A stretch of DNA of 64,000 nucleotides from Nocardiopsis quinghaiensis (GCF_008638365.1 NZ_VWVU01000004.1:301166-365165); one strand, 5' to 3'. Counted from the first letter of the stretch, positions 15,858 through 25,318 are shown. Numbers and translations are program-made. The notes: generated from the letters alone by a model not told the origin.

Positions 15858-15873
15858 ACACCCGTCGGCGTGA

Positions 15874-15901
15874 ACCCGCCCCACCGCCCGGTGGGGCGGG
15901 T
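15874..15901. terminator. Bidirectional hairpin terminator
   Basis: A 12-bp perfect stem (ACCCGCCCCACC with its complement) and a 4-nt loop lie between the convergent DUF1540 and nitronate monooxygenase genes. Confidence 0.8.
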
Positions 15902-15917
15902 CCGGAGCCGGCTCGGG

Positions 15918-16976
15918 TCAGACCCGGACGCCCGCCTCGCCGGCCTCGTGGCGCAGACGCTCCATGATCTCGGCGGCGGGAGCGTCGACGGCCTCGCGGA
16001 AGCCCGTGCCCGCCCACAGCGCCATCCCGTCGGGATCCCCCGCCTCGGCGGCGGCAGCGCGCAGCGGCTTGGTCATGTGGTGGATCTCGGGGTAGGCGCG
16101 GGGCGCCTCCGGGTGCTCGGAGACGAACCGGTTGACCAGTCCACGCGAGAGGCGTCCGGTGAAGGCCCGGGTCAGCGTGGTCTCGGTGTAGGCGGGGTCG
16201 GCCAGCGCCGCCTTGTGCTCGGGGTGGGCGCCGCTCTCGTGGCACCGCAGGAACGCCGTGCCCAGCTGCACGGCGGCGGCACCCCGCTGCAGGGCCTCGG
16301 CCACGTCCGAGCCGGTCATGAGCCCTCCGGTGGCGATCACCGGGACGTCCACCGCCTCGACCACGTCCGGCAGCAGCTCCCACAGTGACCGGTCCCCGTT
16401 CCCGTCTCCGTTCCCGTCCTCGTCTCCGTCCGTGGCGAACGAGCCCCGGTGTCCGCCGGCCTCCGCGCCCTGGGCGCACACACCGTCGGCGCCGCGCTCC
16501 GCCGCCAGGCGCGCCTCCTCGACCGTGGTCACGGTGACCACCGTGGCGCTGCCCGCCTCCCGCAGGCGCTCCAGGACGCCGGCCTCCGGGCAGCCGAAGG
16601 TGAAGCTGACGATCGGGACGGCGGCCTCGGCGAGCAGGTCGATCTTGGTGTCCCACGCGTCGTCGTCGTGCGCGGGCTCACCCACCGACACCTCGTAGCG
16701 CTTCGCCTCGGTCTCCAGGAGGGGCAGGTAGGGGGCGGGGGCGTCCGGGGCGCAGAGCGGGCCGGGGACGAACACGTTCACGCCGAACGCGGTGACCCCG
16801 GAGTCCCTCACCGCCCGGATCCGGGTGGCGAGGGTGTCGGGCTCAAGGTAGCCGGCGGCCAGGAACCCCGTCCCGCCCGCCTCGGTCACGGCGGCCACCA
16901 GTTCGGGTGTGGCGGCTCCGCCCGCCATGGGCGCCTGCACGATGGGGCGTTCCCGTAGTAGGTCAGTCAGTCCCAT
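15918..16976 (-). CDS. Nitronate monooxygenase-family flavoenzyme
   Basis: 352 residues, FMN-dependent TIM barrel of the NMO/2-nitropropane dioxygenase family. Signatures are PIVQAPMAGGAATPELVAAV, AAGYLEPDTL, GVNVFVP, the GADGVCAQGAEAGGHRG block with the catalytic-region His, VPVIATGGLMTGSDVAEAL and AVQLGTAFL. The GSFATDGDEDGNGDGNGD insert is an unusual acidic Gly/Asp loop after the flavin-site His. It would oxidise alkyl nitronates such as propionate-3-nitronate, or a related enolisable substrate. RBS GGAGGAAGC precedes the ATG. It is alone on its strand. Confidence 0.9.
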   Translation of the reverse strand: MGLTDLLRERPIVQAPMAGGAATPELVAAVTEAGGTGFLAAGYLEPDTLATRIRAVRDSGVTAFGVNVFVPGPLCAPDAPAPYLPLLETEAKRYEVSVGEPAHDDDAWDTKIDLLAEAAVPIVSFTFGCPEAGVLERLREAGSATVVTVTTVEEARLAAERGADGVCAQGAEAGGHRGSFATDGDEDGNGDGNGDRSLWELLPDVVEAVDVPVIATGGLMTGSDVAEALQRGAAAVQLGTAFLRCHESGAHPEHKAALADPAYTETTLTRAFTGRLSRGLVNRFVSEHPEAPRAYPEIHHMTKPLRAAAAEAGDPDGMALWAGTGFREAVDAPAAEIMERLRHEAGEAGVRV

Positions 16977-17230
16977 GCTTCCTCCGTGTGTCGTCCGTGG
17001 CCCGGTGGGGTCGGGCCACGGTTCCCCAACCTCGATGACTCCGGAGCGGGGCGCTTCCTTCCTCTCGGACCGGGGGCGAATACCACGGATCCGCTTTTCC
17101 GCCCGAAGGGTGGTCGGCGTACCAAGAGTCGGTCAAGCCACTGCCCCGGAATTCCTGTGTGACACGTCATAGTTTTTATCGGTGAGAACAGGAAAGAAGC
17201 CAGCGCGCCCGTTCTGTCGCGATCGCGACA

Positions 17231-18499
17231 CTATACAGCGTTTTCGTCTGGTTCTGACTCGCCGGAGGAGTGATCTCCGTCGTTTTTCGACTCGTCCGAG
17301 GGGTGGGCGGCGAACCGGGTCGACTCGGGGAGGAGCCGGGACGACACGGCGGACACGACCGCCGCGACCACACCGACCGAGATCATCGACGTCACGGACC
17401 ACGCCATCCCGAGCAGCCCCCACAGCCACCCGAACGACACCACGGTCAACGCCCTGACCAGCCCAGAGACCATTCCCAGCATCGAGAACATCGTGTTGCG
17501 GTTGGCGTCGGAGAACATCAGCTGTTGCCACACGCCCGACAGGACCCCCGTCAGCCCGAGCAGGAACTCGGAGGCCAGCAGCCCCGCGGTCAGCGGCACG
17601 AGCCCGTGCGCGGCCAGCGCCAGGGGGAGCCCCACCGCCGCCGCGAACAGTGGCGCCCACACATGGGGGCGGTCACGGCCCACGAACCTCGAACACGCGG
17701 ACCCCGCCACCAGGGCGGACATCATCATCAGCAGCATCAGGCCGTTACGCCGTACGTCCTCGCCGTGGACGGCCAGCAGCATCGGCTGCCAGGAGACCAC
17801 CAACAGGGCGATGCCCGAGGTCAGGGACGCCGTCAGCGCCACCAGGGGCAGGAAGCGCCGTCCGACCATCGACACGGCCGACTCCCGGACGATCTCGCCG
17901 AGCCGGCGTCCCGGCTGGCCCGGTGAGCGGGGGAAGCACACGTGCGCCAGGGCCGCCAGAGCCACCAGGACCACGCCGCCCGCGGATATCAGGGCGTCGG
18001 CGGGCAGCCAGGTCCCCGCCACCATGACCGAGGCCGCGCCCAGTACCGCGCCGCTGTGCCCCGAGACCTGGCCGAACCACATCGTGCGCGCGATCCGCGT
18101 CGAACGGTCCCGACTCCCGATCCGGTTGACCACGAGCGCGGTCAGGGTCCCCGAGTGCAGGTGAAAGCCGAATGCCCACAGGTACATTCCCGCGAGCGTC
18201 GACGCGAGCCGGTCCGCGTACCCGAACAGCATGAATCCCGTGCCCCACAGGAACAGCCCCGACACCAGGAGCCTGCGGTGCCCGTACCGGTCACCGAGCG
18301 CGCCGCTGGGCGCCTCCACGACCAGTCCCACGAGGTTCGCGGAGCCGAGCATGAGGCCCAGCACCCACGGCTCGGCCCCGCGCTCCAGAAGAACCGTGAC
18401 GAAAACCGCGCCGGAAAGGAAATCCGCCGTCGCGCCGACAAGGGAAAAAGAGGCGTACCGAGCGATGAGGGATGATTCTTCGGAATGACCCGATGCCAT
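17231..18499 (-). CDS. MFS transporter
   Basis: 422 residues from ATG 18499 with an AGGAAAAG site; the frame is open further but without support. About 12 hydrophobic segments are visible, with the MFS loop GALGDRYGHRRLLVSG between the second and third helices. The C-terminus is a hydrophilic Ser/Asp/Glu-rich tail. It belongs to the drug/metabolite exporter-like branch of the superfamily; the substrate is unknown. The LysR gene lies upstream on the same strand and ends about 120 bp before, so that regulator may control it. Confidence 0.87.
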   Translation of the reverse strand: MASGHSEESSLIARYASFSLVGATADFLSGAVFVTVLLERGAEPWVLGLMLGSANLVGLVVEAPSGALGDRYGHRRLLVSGLFLWGTGFMLFGYADRLASTLAGMYLWAFGFHLHSGTLTALVVNRIGSRDRSTRIARTMWFGQVSGHSGAVLGAASVMVAGTWLPADALISAGGVVLVALAALAHVCFPRSPGQPGRRLGEIVRESAVSMVGRRFLPLVALTASLTSGIALLVVSWQPMLLAVHGEDVRRNGLMLLMMMSALVAGSACSRFVGRDRPHVWAPLFAAAVGLPLALAAHGLVPLTAGLLASEFLLGLTGVLSGVWQQLMFSDANRNTMFSMLGMVSGLVRALTVVSFGWLWGLLGMAWSVTSMISVGVVAAVVSAVSSRLLPESTRFAAHPSDESKNDGDHSSGESEPDENAV

Positions 18500-18621
18500 G
18501 GGCGTGCTTTTCCTGTCGGGGAACTCCGCGGCTCCGGATGGAAATTCCGCCCACGCTAGCACGCGCCCCATTCCCGGGACCAAGAATCTTATTCGACGCG
18601 CGCGGTTCCGGAAAGGACCAC

Positions 18622-19509
18622 TCAGGCCAGGGCCTCGGTGAGGGCGGCGGCCAGGACCGGCACCCCCGGGTTCTGGTCCCCGCGCGGCCACACCAGGCCG
18701 AGCGACGAGTCCGGCAGGCCGCTGACCGGCACCAGGACGACGTCGTCCCGGTCGTCGTGGGCCGTGGTGTCCCCGCACAGCAGCATGGCGCCCCGGCCCG
18801 CGGCGACCTGGGACATCCCCTCCCGCAGGGTGTCCACGCTCTGCTCGTGGTGGATGGTCCTGCCCAGCGGGGTGACGGTGGGGGAGTGGACGCGCAGCCA
18901 GTAGTCGGGCGCCCGCCGGACCGGGATGAGCGGGATCCGCGCCATGTCCTCCACCCCGACGCCGGAACGCAGGGCGAGCGGGTGGTCGGCGGGCAGCGCG
19001 AGCCGCTGCGGCCGTCGGGAGAAGACCGCCCCCACGACCAGGTCGCGCTCACGGACCGGCAGCAGGACCACGGCGGCGTCCACCTCGCCCTCGCGCAGGG
19101 GACTGAACACGTCCGAGAGCTTGATCTCCATGATCTCCACCCGCGCGCCGGGCTCGCGCTCCTCGAACGCGCGGACCGCCTCGGCCACGGGCCCGTGCAC
19201 CGTGCCCTGGAAGCCGAGGCGCACCCGCAGCGGTCCGCCCCGGGCGCGCTCGCGGGCTCCGTCCACCACCGCGGCCAGGTTCTGGTAGGCGGGCCGCAGG
19301 TGGTCGAGGAACTCCTCGCCGAAGCGTGTGAGGCCGAAGCGGCGGCTGGCGGGATCCATCAGCGGGGCGCCGACCCGGGCCTCCAGCGAGCGCACCAACC
19401 GGTCCACCGTGTCCGCGGACACCCCCAGTCTCTCGCCCGCGTGCCCGAGGTGCAGCTCCTCGGACAGGGCGAGGAAGCACTCCAGCTCCTGGATCTCGAT
19501 TCCCCGCAA
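18622..19509 (-). CDS. LysR-family transcriptional regulator
   Basis: 295 residues from TTG 19509 (GAGGAGGGC site). The winged helix-turn-helix covers residues 5-65 (ELECFLALSEELHLGHAGERLGVSADTVDRLVRSLE), followed by a two-lobe effector domain (LRVRLGFQGTVHGPVAEAV, VDAAVVLLPVRERDL). The usual LysR second-helix sequence (QPALS) is replaced by SADTVDR, a common actinobacterial variant. It is divergent from the SDR gene at 19715 with a 205-bp shared promoter region, so that SDR is the most likely target. The inducer is unknown. Confidence 0.88.
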   Translation of the reverse strand: MRGIEIQELECFLALSEELHLGHAGERLGVSADTVDRLVRSLEARVGAPLMDPASRRFGLTRFGEEFLDHLRPAYQNLAAVVDGARERARGGPLRVRLGFQGTVHGPVAEAVRAFEEREPGARVEIMEIKLSDVFSPLREGEVDAAVVLLPVRERDLVVGAVFSRRPQRLALPADHPLALRSGVGVEDMARIPLIPVRRAPDYWLRVHSPTVTPLGRTIHHEQSVDTLREGMSQVAAGRGAMLLCGDTTAHDDRDDVVLVPVSGLPDSSLGLVWPRGDQNPGVPVLAAALTEALA

Positions 19510-19714
19510 CCGGCCGCCCTCCTCTCGTGTCCGTCGCCGCGTCGCCCGCCGTCCCCGGCGGCGCGGTGGAGCGATGAGCAACCCTCATAGAAGCACGGTG
19601 ACCCCCGATCCGTGTCGCCCGCCTCCCGGCCCGGGCGAGTCCCGTCCCTGACCGGAGCGCTGGAGGGGCCACCGGATACGCTCTGCGCGACAGCGATTCC
19701 CGGGAGGAGCCACC

Positions 19715-20473
19715 ATGACAGCGACCGCGGTCGTCACCGGAGCCAGCAGCGGGATCGGGGCCGCCACCGCGCGCGGACTCGCGGCGCGGGGCTACGACGT
19801 GGTCCTCGTCGCCCGCCGCGCCGACCGGATCGAGGCACTGGCGGACGAGCTGGCCGAGGAGGGCCACGGCGCCCGCGCCCACGTCCTGGACGTCACCGAC
19901 CGCGCGGCCGTCGACGCCTTCGCGGACTCCCTGCCCGCCTGCGACGTGCTGGTCAACAACGCGGGCGGTGCCATCGGCACGGAGACCGTCGCCACCGGCG
20001 ACCCCGCCGACTGGCGCGCCATGTACGAGGTCAACGTCATCGGCGTGCTCAACATGACCCAGGCCCTGCTGCCCAGACTGACCGCCGGTGGCGACGGCAC
20101 CGTGCTGGTCGTCTCCTCCGTGGCCGGGCACGTGGTCTACGAGGGCGGTGGCGGCTACGTGGCCGCCAAGCACGGCGCGCACACCCTCGCCGCCACGCTG
20201 CGCCTGGAGCTGTGCGGCGAGCCCGTGCGCGTGCTGGAGGTCGCGCCCGGCATGGTCAGGACCGAGGAGTTCTCCCTCAACCGGCTGCGCGGCGACGCCG
20301 GGGCCGCCGAGGCCGTCTACGCCGGGGTCCCCGACCCGCTGACCGCCGAGGACGTCGCCGACACCATCGTGTGGGCGGTCACCCGTCCCCCGCACGTGAA
20401 CATCGACCTGTTGGTGGTGCGCCCGCGCGCGCAGGCCGCCCAGCACAAGGTGCACCGCGTCACGCCGGAGTAA
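19715..20473 (+). CDS. SDR-family NAD(P)-dependent oxidoreductase (YdfG-like)
   Basis: 252 residues, classical short-chain dehydrogenase. The cofactor motif TGASSGIGAATARGL sits at residues 8-22, followed by NNAGGAIG, the VVSSVAG Ser strand and the YVAAKHGAH catalytic Tyr/Lys. RBS GGGAGGAGCC precedes the ATG. NADP preference is suggested by the basic RR after the second strand (LVARRADRI). It resembles serine/3-hydroxy-acid dehydrogenases; the substrate is not certain. It is divergent from and probably regulated by the LysR protein. Confidence 0.9.
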   Translation: MTATAVVTGASSGIGAATARGLAARGYDVVLVARRADRIEALADELAEEGHGARAHVLDVTDRAAVDAFADSLPACDVLVNNAGGAIGTETVATGDPADWRAMYEVNVIGVLNMTQALLPRLTAGGDGTVLVVSSVAGHVVYEGGGGYVAAKHGAHTLAATLRLELCGEPVRVLEVAPGMVRTEEFSLNRLRGDAGAAEAVYAGVPDPLTAEDVADTIVWAVTRPPHVNIDLLVVRPRAQAAQHKVHRVTPE

Positions 20474-20548
20474 GGGGTAGGCCGGGCGGGAACGGGACGC
20501 GTCGGAGGCGTCGGGCCCGGCACTCCCGCGGCCGTCCGCCCCAGGACG

Positions 20549-20584
20549 GGCGGGAGGGGAGGGCGGGGGAGGGCCCCTCCCGCC
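20549..20584. terminator. Hairpin terminator between convergent genes
   Basis: Perfect 11-bp arms GGCGGGAGGGG (20549-20559) and CCCCTCCCGCC (20574-20584) lie between the SDR and the Cys-rich mini-protein. Confidence 0.65.
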
Positions 20585-20593
20585 GCAGGGAGG

Positions 20594-20773
20594 TCAGTCC
20601 TCGGAACCGCCGGGGACGCACTCGGCGCAGTCGCAGTAGTTCGTCGTGGACATGGACCTGCACCTGGTGCAGATCTGCCGCTTCGCCCCGGGCGGATCGT
20701 GCTTCCAGTCGTGCTGGCCCCGCCTGCAGATCCCCGAGGGGCCGATGACGGTGTCGTCACGTGAGGTGTCCAT
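20594..20773 (-). CDS. 59-residue Cys/His-rich mini-protein, probable zinc ribbon
   Basis: ATG 20773 to TGA 20594. The protein carries Cys at 16, 35, 38, 47, 49 and 52 and His at 21 and 25, in the pattern C-x4-H-x3-H, C-x2-C and CDCAEC. This density argues for zinc coordination. It begins MDTSRDDTVIGPSGICRRGQ. No family was recognised and the ribosome-binding site is weak, so it could be noncoding, but the clustered Cys pairs are unlikely by chance. It is separated from the HPr gene upstream on the same strand by 90 bp. Confidence 0.6.
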   Translation of the reverse strand: MDTSRDDTVIGPSGICRRGQHDWKHDPPGAKRQICTRCRSMSTTNYCDCAECVPGGSED

Positions 20774-20863
20774 GGGAGCACGGTAGCCGCGGCGCGGGGG
20801 TATGACCAGACTCCGGGACCGGAGCCGTGGCGGGCCCCCGCGCGTGGCGGCCCGCCTCCGGGT

Positions 20864-21133
20864 TCAGGTGTCCAGCTCCCTGGACAGCATCTCCACCAGC
20901 CCGTCCAGGACCTTGTCGGCGTCCTCGGAGTCCTCGCAGGCCAGGGTCACCGTCTCACCGTGCTTGGCGCCCATCGACATCACCGAGAGCACGCTGCGCG
21001 CGTCCACCGGCTTGTGGCCCTCTCGGGAGACCGTAACGGGCAGGCCGGACTCGTTGACGGCCTGGACGAACAGGGCGGCGGGGCGGGCGTGCAGGCCGAG
21101 CTGGGAGGCGATGGCCACGGTGCGCTGGGGCAT
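20864..21133 (-). CDS. ptsH: HPr phosphocarrier protein of the PTS
   Basis: 89 residues. The active-site His lies in SQLGLHARPAA (about residue 15) and receives phosphate from EI before passing it to IIA. The regulatory-Ser region is present as ARSVLSVMSMGA; low-GC bacteria phosphorylate a Ser there, but actinobacterial HPr usually is not regulated this way. It follows the PfkB kinase gene by 50 bp on the same strand. With EI at 26498 it makes this cluster independent of distant PTS genes. Confidence 0.95.
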   Translation of the reverse strand: MPQRTVAIASQLGLHARPAALFVQAVNESGLPVTVSREGHKPVDARSVLSVMSMGAKHGETVTLACEDSEDADKVLDGLVEMLSRELDT

Positions 21134-21183
21134 GTCAGTCCTCGGGGATCGTGTCGGGCGGGCCGGGATCGTTTCCGGCCCGG

Positions 21184-22125
21184 TCAGAGCGTGTCGACCG
21201 ACCACCGCGGGTCGGGGTCGGCCACCACCGTGATCGCGTCGGCGGTCACGTCGGCGGGTGAGGGGACGGTGGTTCCGGGCAGGGACACCGCGGCCGTTCC
21301 CCACGCCACGGCGCGGCGCAGCCGCTCGGCGGGGGAGCCGTCCGCGCCCAGGAACCCGGCGAGGGCGCAGTCGCCCGCGCCCACCGTGCTGCGCGTGCGG
21401 ACCTGGGGTCCGCGCGCCCACCAGGTGTGCCCGGGGTCCACGAGTATCGCACCGTGGCCACCGAGTGTCACCAGCGCGGAACCGTTCCCCCGGTCCAGGA
21501 CCTCGCGGGCGGCGTCGGTGACCGCGCCCACCGTGGGCAGGTCCCGTCCGACCAGCTCGGCCAGTTCCTCGTGGTTGGGCTTGAGCAGGGACACCGATCC
21601 CGCGCGCGCCGCCGCCGCCAGGGGCTTGCCGGAGGTGTCCAGGGCGAGGGGCACCCCGTGGGCGGCGGCCAGTTCGGCGACGCGCACGTACAGGTCGTCG
21701 GGGGTTCCGGAGGGAAGGCTGCCGCTGGCCACCACCCAGTCGGGGCCGCGGTCCAGCTCCTCCGCCAGGGCGCGGAGCAGGGCGTCGGTCTCCTCGGGCG
21801 ACAGGACGGGCCCGGGGGCGTTGAGCTTGGTGGTGGTCCCGTCGGACTCGGTGACGGCGATGTTGGCGCGCGTCTCGCCCCCGATGGGGACGGTGACGCA
21901 GGGAAGGTCCCCGAGCAGGGCGGTGAGCTCGGCGCCCCCGCCCCCGCCCACGGGCAGGACCGCCCGGGTGGTGACGCCGGCGCGGCGCAGGGCCCGGGCG
22001 ACGTTGACGCCCTTGCCGCCCGCCTGCGCGCTGGTGGAGCCCACTCGCAGGACCTCGCCGCGCACCAGGCGGCCCACCTCCAGGGTGTGGTCCACGCTCG
22101 GGTTGGGGGTGAGGGTCAGGATCAT
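21184..22125 (-). CDS. PfkB-family hexose-phosphate kinase (1-phosphofructokinase-like)
   Basis: 313 residues of the ribokinase/PfkB fold. NPSVDHTLEV starts the sugar-binding lobe, AGGKGVNVARAL is signature 1, and STVGAGDCALAGFLG is signature 2 with the catalytic Asp. It should phosphorylate a sugar phosphate such as fructose-1-phosphate or tagatose-6-phosphate. Divergent from the DeoR regulator with a 337-bp control region; co-transcribed with HPr. Because the cluster encodes a polyol PTS and a polyol-phosphate dehydrogenase, its true substrate may be the ketose phosphate made by that dehydrogenase. Confidence 0.88.
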   Translation of the reverse strand: MILTLTPNPSVDHTLEVGRLVRGEVLRVGSTSAQAGGKGVNVARALRRAGVTTRAVLPVGGGGGAELTALLGDLPCVTVPIGGETRANIAVTESDGTTTKLNAPGPVLSPEETDALLRALAEELDRGPDWVVASGSLPSGTPDDLYVRVAELAAAHGVPLALDTSGKPLAAAARAGSVSLLKPNHEELAELVGRDLPTVGAVTDAAREVLDRGNGSALVTLGGHGAILVDPGHTWWARGPQVRTRSTVGAGDCALAGFLGADGSPAERLRRAVAWGTAAVSLPGTTVPSPADVTADAITVVADPDPRWSVDTL

Positions 22126-22462
22126 GGGTGCTCTTTTCGGGGATGTCTGCGCCCGGCCCGGTCCGGATGTTGGACTGTATTTGATTATGTGTGTTCGTCT
22201 GTGTGTGTCAACACTAGTGTGTCCCTTGTTCCCCGTCCTTGGTTCCGGGGGTGTCCGTCGGGGTCCTCGACGGCCTCACCTCCGGTGTCGCCGGCGCCGC
22301 CAAGGCGGCGTGTCGTCGGATGATCCCCCTGATCGGCCGGGCGGTGCGGGTGGGGCGGCCCCGTGCGGGGCTGCTGGGATATTGGGTGGAGGCACCCCTT
22401 GTGTGTCCCAGGCAACACCATTAAACTCACCGAAAACCACACCGAAACACAGGTGATCCAAC
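22126..22462. promoter_or_regulatory. Divergent control region of the polyol PTS locus
   Basis: This 337-bp gap holds both promoters. Near the kinase start, 22185-22225 is a GTGTG-rich stretch ending in the perfect palindrome ACACTAGTGT (22211-22220). Next to the DeoR start are two direct repeats of CACCGAAA at 22428-22435 and 22440-22447, 12 bp apart, just before its AGGTGA site. Both are good candidates for DeoR-family operator sites. No gene is visible in the middle. Confidence 0.55.
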
Positions 22463-23224
22463 ATGTACGCGGAAGAGCGCCAGAAGGTGATCCTCGAACG
22501 CGCCCGGCGGGACGGCCGGGTCGACGTCACGGGGCTCGCCGCGGAGTTCGACGTGACCTACGAGACCGTCCGGCGCGACCTTACGGCACTCGAACGCCAC
22601 GGGGTGCTGCGCAGGGTCCACGGTGGCGCGATCCCCGTCGAGCGGCTGGGCTTCGAACCCGCCCTCAACGTGCGCGATTCCGTTCTGACCGAGGAGAAGG
22701 AGCGCGTCGCCAAGGCCGCTCTGGCCGAGCTCCCCGAGGAGGGCGCCATCCTGCTCGACGCCGGGTCCACCACCGGGCGCCTCGCCGAGCAGCTGCCCTC
22801 CGACCGCGAACTCACCGTCGTCACCAACTCCCTCTCCATAGCCCTCACACTCGCCCCGCGCACCAACATCCACCTCATGCTGCTCGGTGGCCGCCTGCGC
22901 ACACGCACCCAGGCCACCGTCGACGCCTGGGCGCTGCGCTCACTCGCCGAGTCCTACGTGGACGTGGCCTTCATGGCCACCAACGGAGTCTCCGTCGAGC
23001 GCGGGCTCACCACGCCAGATCCCGCGGAGGCCGAGGTCAAGCGGGCCATGATCGCCTCGGCCCGACGCTGCGTCCTCCTCGCCGACCACACCAAGGTCGG
23101 CAACGACCACTTCGCCCGCTTCGCCGTGGTCGAGGACCTGGACACGATCATCACCGACTCCGGGCTCGCCACGGGGCTCGCCGACGAACTGGAGGCCTCC
23201 GGGCCCCGCGTCCAGGTGGTCTGA
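22463..23224 (+). CDS. DeoR/GlpR-family sugar-sensing regulator
   Basis: 253 residues. The N-terminal DeoR helix-turn-helix is clear (ERQKVILERARRDGRVDVTGLAAEFDVTYETVRRDLTALE then GVLRRVHGGAI), and the C-terminal DeoRC sensor domain has DAGSTTGRLAEQL, VVTNSLSIAL and LLADHTKVG. Such proteins repress sugar or polyol genes and release DNA when they bind a phosphorylated intermediate. It sits between the kinase/HPr pair and the PTS genes and probably controls both directions. Confidence 0.93.
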   Translation: MYAEERQKVILERARRDGRVDVTGLAAEFDVTYETVRRDLTALERHGVLRRVHGGAIPVERLGFEPALNVRDSVLTEEKERVAKAALAELPEEGAILLDAGSTTGRLAEQLPSDRELTVVTNSLSIALTLAPRTNIHLMLLGGRLRTRTQATVDAWALRSLAESYVDVAFMATNGVSVERGLTTPDPAEAEVKRAMIASARRCVLLADHTKVGNDHFARFAVVEDLDTIITDSGLATGLADELEASGPRVQVV

Positions 23225-23395
23225 CCTGACCGGGGCGCCCGGGGCGCCGTCCTGCGGTCCCCCGTCCGGGACCGTACCGCCCCGGGACGCTCCACACCGT
23301 TCACCCCCTCACCACCCGCTCCTCCACTCCGCACCGACCCCTCATCCCTCACCCCGGCGCGGCAGACGCCCGCCGCACCTCCCAGGAGGTTCCCC

Positions 23396-24499
23396 TTGAC
23401 CACACAGCACAGCGGCGCACTCGCCTCGATGCGCTCCGGAGTCCAGCGCTTCGGCGGGTTCCTGGCCGGCATGGTGATGCCCAACATCGGCGCGTTCATC
23501 GCCTGGGGGCTGATCACCGCCCTGTTCATCCCCGACGGCTGGTGGCCCAACGAGCACCTCGCCCAGCTCGTGGGCCCGATGATCACCTACCTGTTGCCGC
23601 TGCTGATCGGCTACACGGGCGGCCACCTGGTCCACGACAAGCGCGGTGGCGTGGTCGGCGCGATCGCCACCGTCGGCGTCATCGTCTCCGCCGACATCCC
23701 GATGTTCCTCGGCGCGATGGTCATCGGCCCGCTCACCGCCTACCTGCTCAAGAGGTTCGACGCCCTCGTCCAGCCGCGCATCCGCCCCGGGTTCGAGATG
23801 CTGGTCAACAACTTCAGCTCGGGCATCCTCGGCGGGATCATGGCCGGCATCGGCCTCTACGCCATCGGCCCGGTGGTGACCGTCGTCGCCCGCTGGCTCG
23901 GTAACGGCGTCCAGTTCCTCATCGACATGTCGCTGCTGCCGCTGGTGTCGGTCCTCGTCGAGCCCGCCAAGGTGCTGTTCCTCAACAACGCCATCAACCA
24001 CGGCGTCCTCAGCCCGCTGGGCGTCGCCCGGGTCGCCGAGGAGGGGCAGGCGATCGAGTTCCTCATCGAGACCAGCCCCGGCCCGGGCCTGGGCATCCTG
24101 GTGGCCTGCCTGCTCTTCGGCCCCCGCGTCAGCCGCGCCACCGCGCCCGGCGCGATCATCATCCACTTCTTCGGCGGGATCCACGAGATCTACTTCCCGT
24201 ACGTCCTCGCCCAGCCCAAGCTCATCCTCGCCGCGATCGGCGGCGGGATGTCGGGCCTGGCCACCTTCCTGGTGCTCGGCGCCGGACTGGTCGCCACCCC
24301 CTCGCCCGGCAGCATCATCGCCCTCATGGCCGTCACCCCGCGCGGTGAGCACCTCGCGGTCCTGGCCGGGGTCGCGGTCGGTACCGTCGTCTCCTTCGTC
24401 CTCGCCTCGTTCCTGCTCGGTTTCGGCCGCGCCGAACGCAGGGCCCAGCGCGAGGAGAAGGCCACACGGGCAACAGAGAACCAGGAGAGCACCTCATGA
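23396..24499 (+). CDS. PTS mannitol-type permease subunit IIC
   Basis: 367 residues from TTG 23396 with AGGAGG 6 nt upstream. It is a mannitol-family [27 protein letters not shown], the multi-pass membrane core, [11 protein letters not shown] and the active-site block [17 protein letters not shown] with the conserved GIHE motif. It translocates and hands the polyol to IIB for phosphorylation. The E. coli MtlA protein fuses IIC, IIB and IIA; here it stops after IIC, with a short basic tail. The IIB gene overlaps by 4 nt. Confidence 0.93.
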   Translation: MTTQHSGALASMRSGVQRFGGFLAGMVMPNIGAFIAWGLITALFIPDGWWPNEHLAQLVGPMITYLLPLLIGYTGGHLVHDKRGGVVGAIATVGVIVSADIPMFLGAMVIGPLTAYLLKRFDALVQPRIRPGFEMLVNNFSSGILGGIMAGIGLYAIGPVVTVVARWLGNGVQFLIDMSLLPLVSVLVEPAKVLFLNNAINHGVLSPLGVARVAEEGQAIEFLIETSPGPGLGILVACLLFGPRVSRATAPGAIIIHFFGGIHEIYFPYVLAQPKLILAAIGGGMSGLATFLVLGAGLVATPSPGSIIALMAVTPRGEHLAVLAGVAVGTVVSFVLASFLLGFGRAERRAQREEKATRATENQESTS

Positions 24500-24804
24500 G
24501 CAGTATCGAAGGCTCCGACATCAAGAGGGTCGTCGTCGCCTGTGACGCCGGCATGGGCAGCAGCGTGCTGCTCACCTCGCAGCTGAGCAGGTCCCTGTCC
24601 CCGCACGGGGTGAGCGTCGAGCACGCCCCGGTCGACCGGATCCCCGAGGGCGCCGACGTGGTCGTGTGCCACACCGGCCTGGTCGACCGGGCCCGCAGGC
24701 GGGTACCCGACACCGTCGTCGTCGGCTTCCAGATGTTCATGGGCGACCCGGCCTTCACCCGCCTGGAAGAGGCCGTCAGGGACGGGAGCACCCTTGCCGA
24801 GTGA
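24496..24804 (+). CDS. PTS mannitol-type IIB subunit
   Basis: 102 residues. The phospho-Cys lies in the P-loop [15 protein letters not shown], the standard IIB-mannitol active site. The start ATG overlaps the IIC stop (ATGA), so the subunits are translationally coupled. It accepts phosphate from IIA and passes it to the polyol bound by IIC. Confidence 0.93.
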   Translation: MSSIEGSDIKRVVVACDAGMGSSVLLTSQLSRSLSPHGVSVEHAPVDRIPEGADVVVCHTGLVDRARRRVPDTVVVGFQMFMGDPAFTRLEEAVRDGSTLAE

Positions 24805-25237
24805 GCTGGCGCTGACCGCCGACGCGGTCTGGCTGAACCGCGCCGCCGCGGACCGGGCCGAGGCCATCGACCAGTGCGGAGCCCTCCTGGTCGAACTGGG
24901 CGCCGTCGAACCCGGCTACGTGAGCGCCATGCACGAGCGCGAGGCCTCCGTCCCCACCTTCGTGGGCGAGGGTGTGGCCATCCCGCACGGCACCGACGCC
25001 TCACGGGCGCTGGTGAGGAAGACCGCTCTGGCCGTGGTCCAGTTCCCCCACGGGGTCGACTGGGGCGGGTCCACCGTCCACGTGGCCATCGGCATCGCCT
25101 CCTCCGGTGAGGAGCACCTGGGCGTGCTGTCCTCGCTGGCACGGATCCTCACCGACCCGGAGAAGGCAGCGCGGCTGCGCGGCGCCACCGCCCCGGCCGA
25201 CGTCGTCGACCTGCTCAGCCCCGCACGGAACGGCTGA
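24794..25237 (+). CDS. PTS mannitol/fructose-type IIA subunit
   Basis: 147 residues from TTG 24794, overlapping the end of IIB. The active-site His is in VGEGVAIPHGTD; the YVSAMHERE and FPHGVDWGG segments are typical of the fructose/mannitol IIA class. It is the phosphate link between HPr and IIB. The start has a GGGAG site. Confidence 0.92.
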   Translation: MPSELALTADAVWLNRAAADRAEAIDQCGALLVELGAVEPGYVSAMHEREASVPTFVGEGVAIPHGTDASRALVRKTALAVVQFPHGVDWGGSTVHVAIGIASSGEEHLGVLSSLARILTDPEKAARLRGATAPADVVDLLSPARNG

Positions 25238-25318
25238 GCACGCCCACACGGCTGAGTCCACCCAACACCCGCCGGGCCCCGCATCCGGCCCGGCGGGTCC
25301 CACCAGAAAGGCCCGAAC

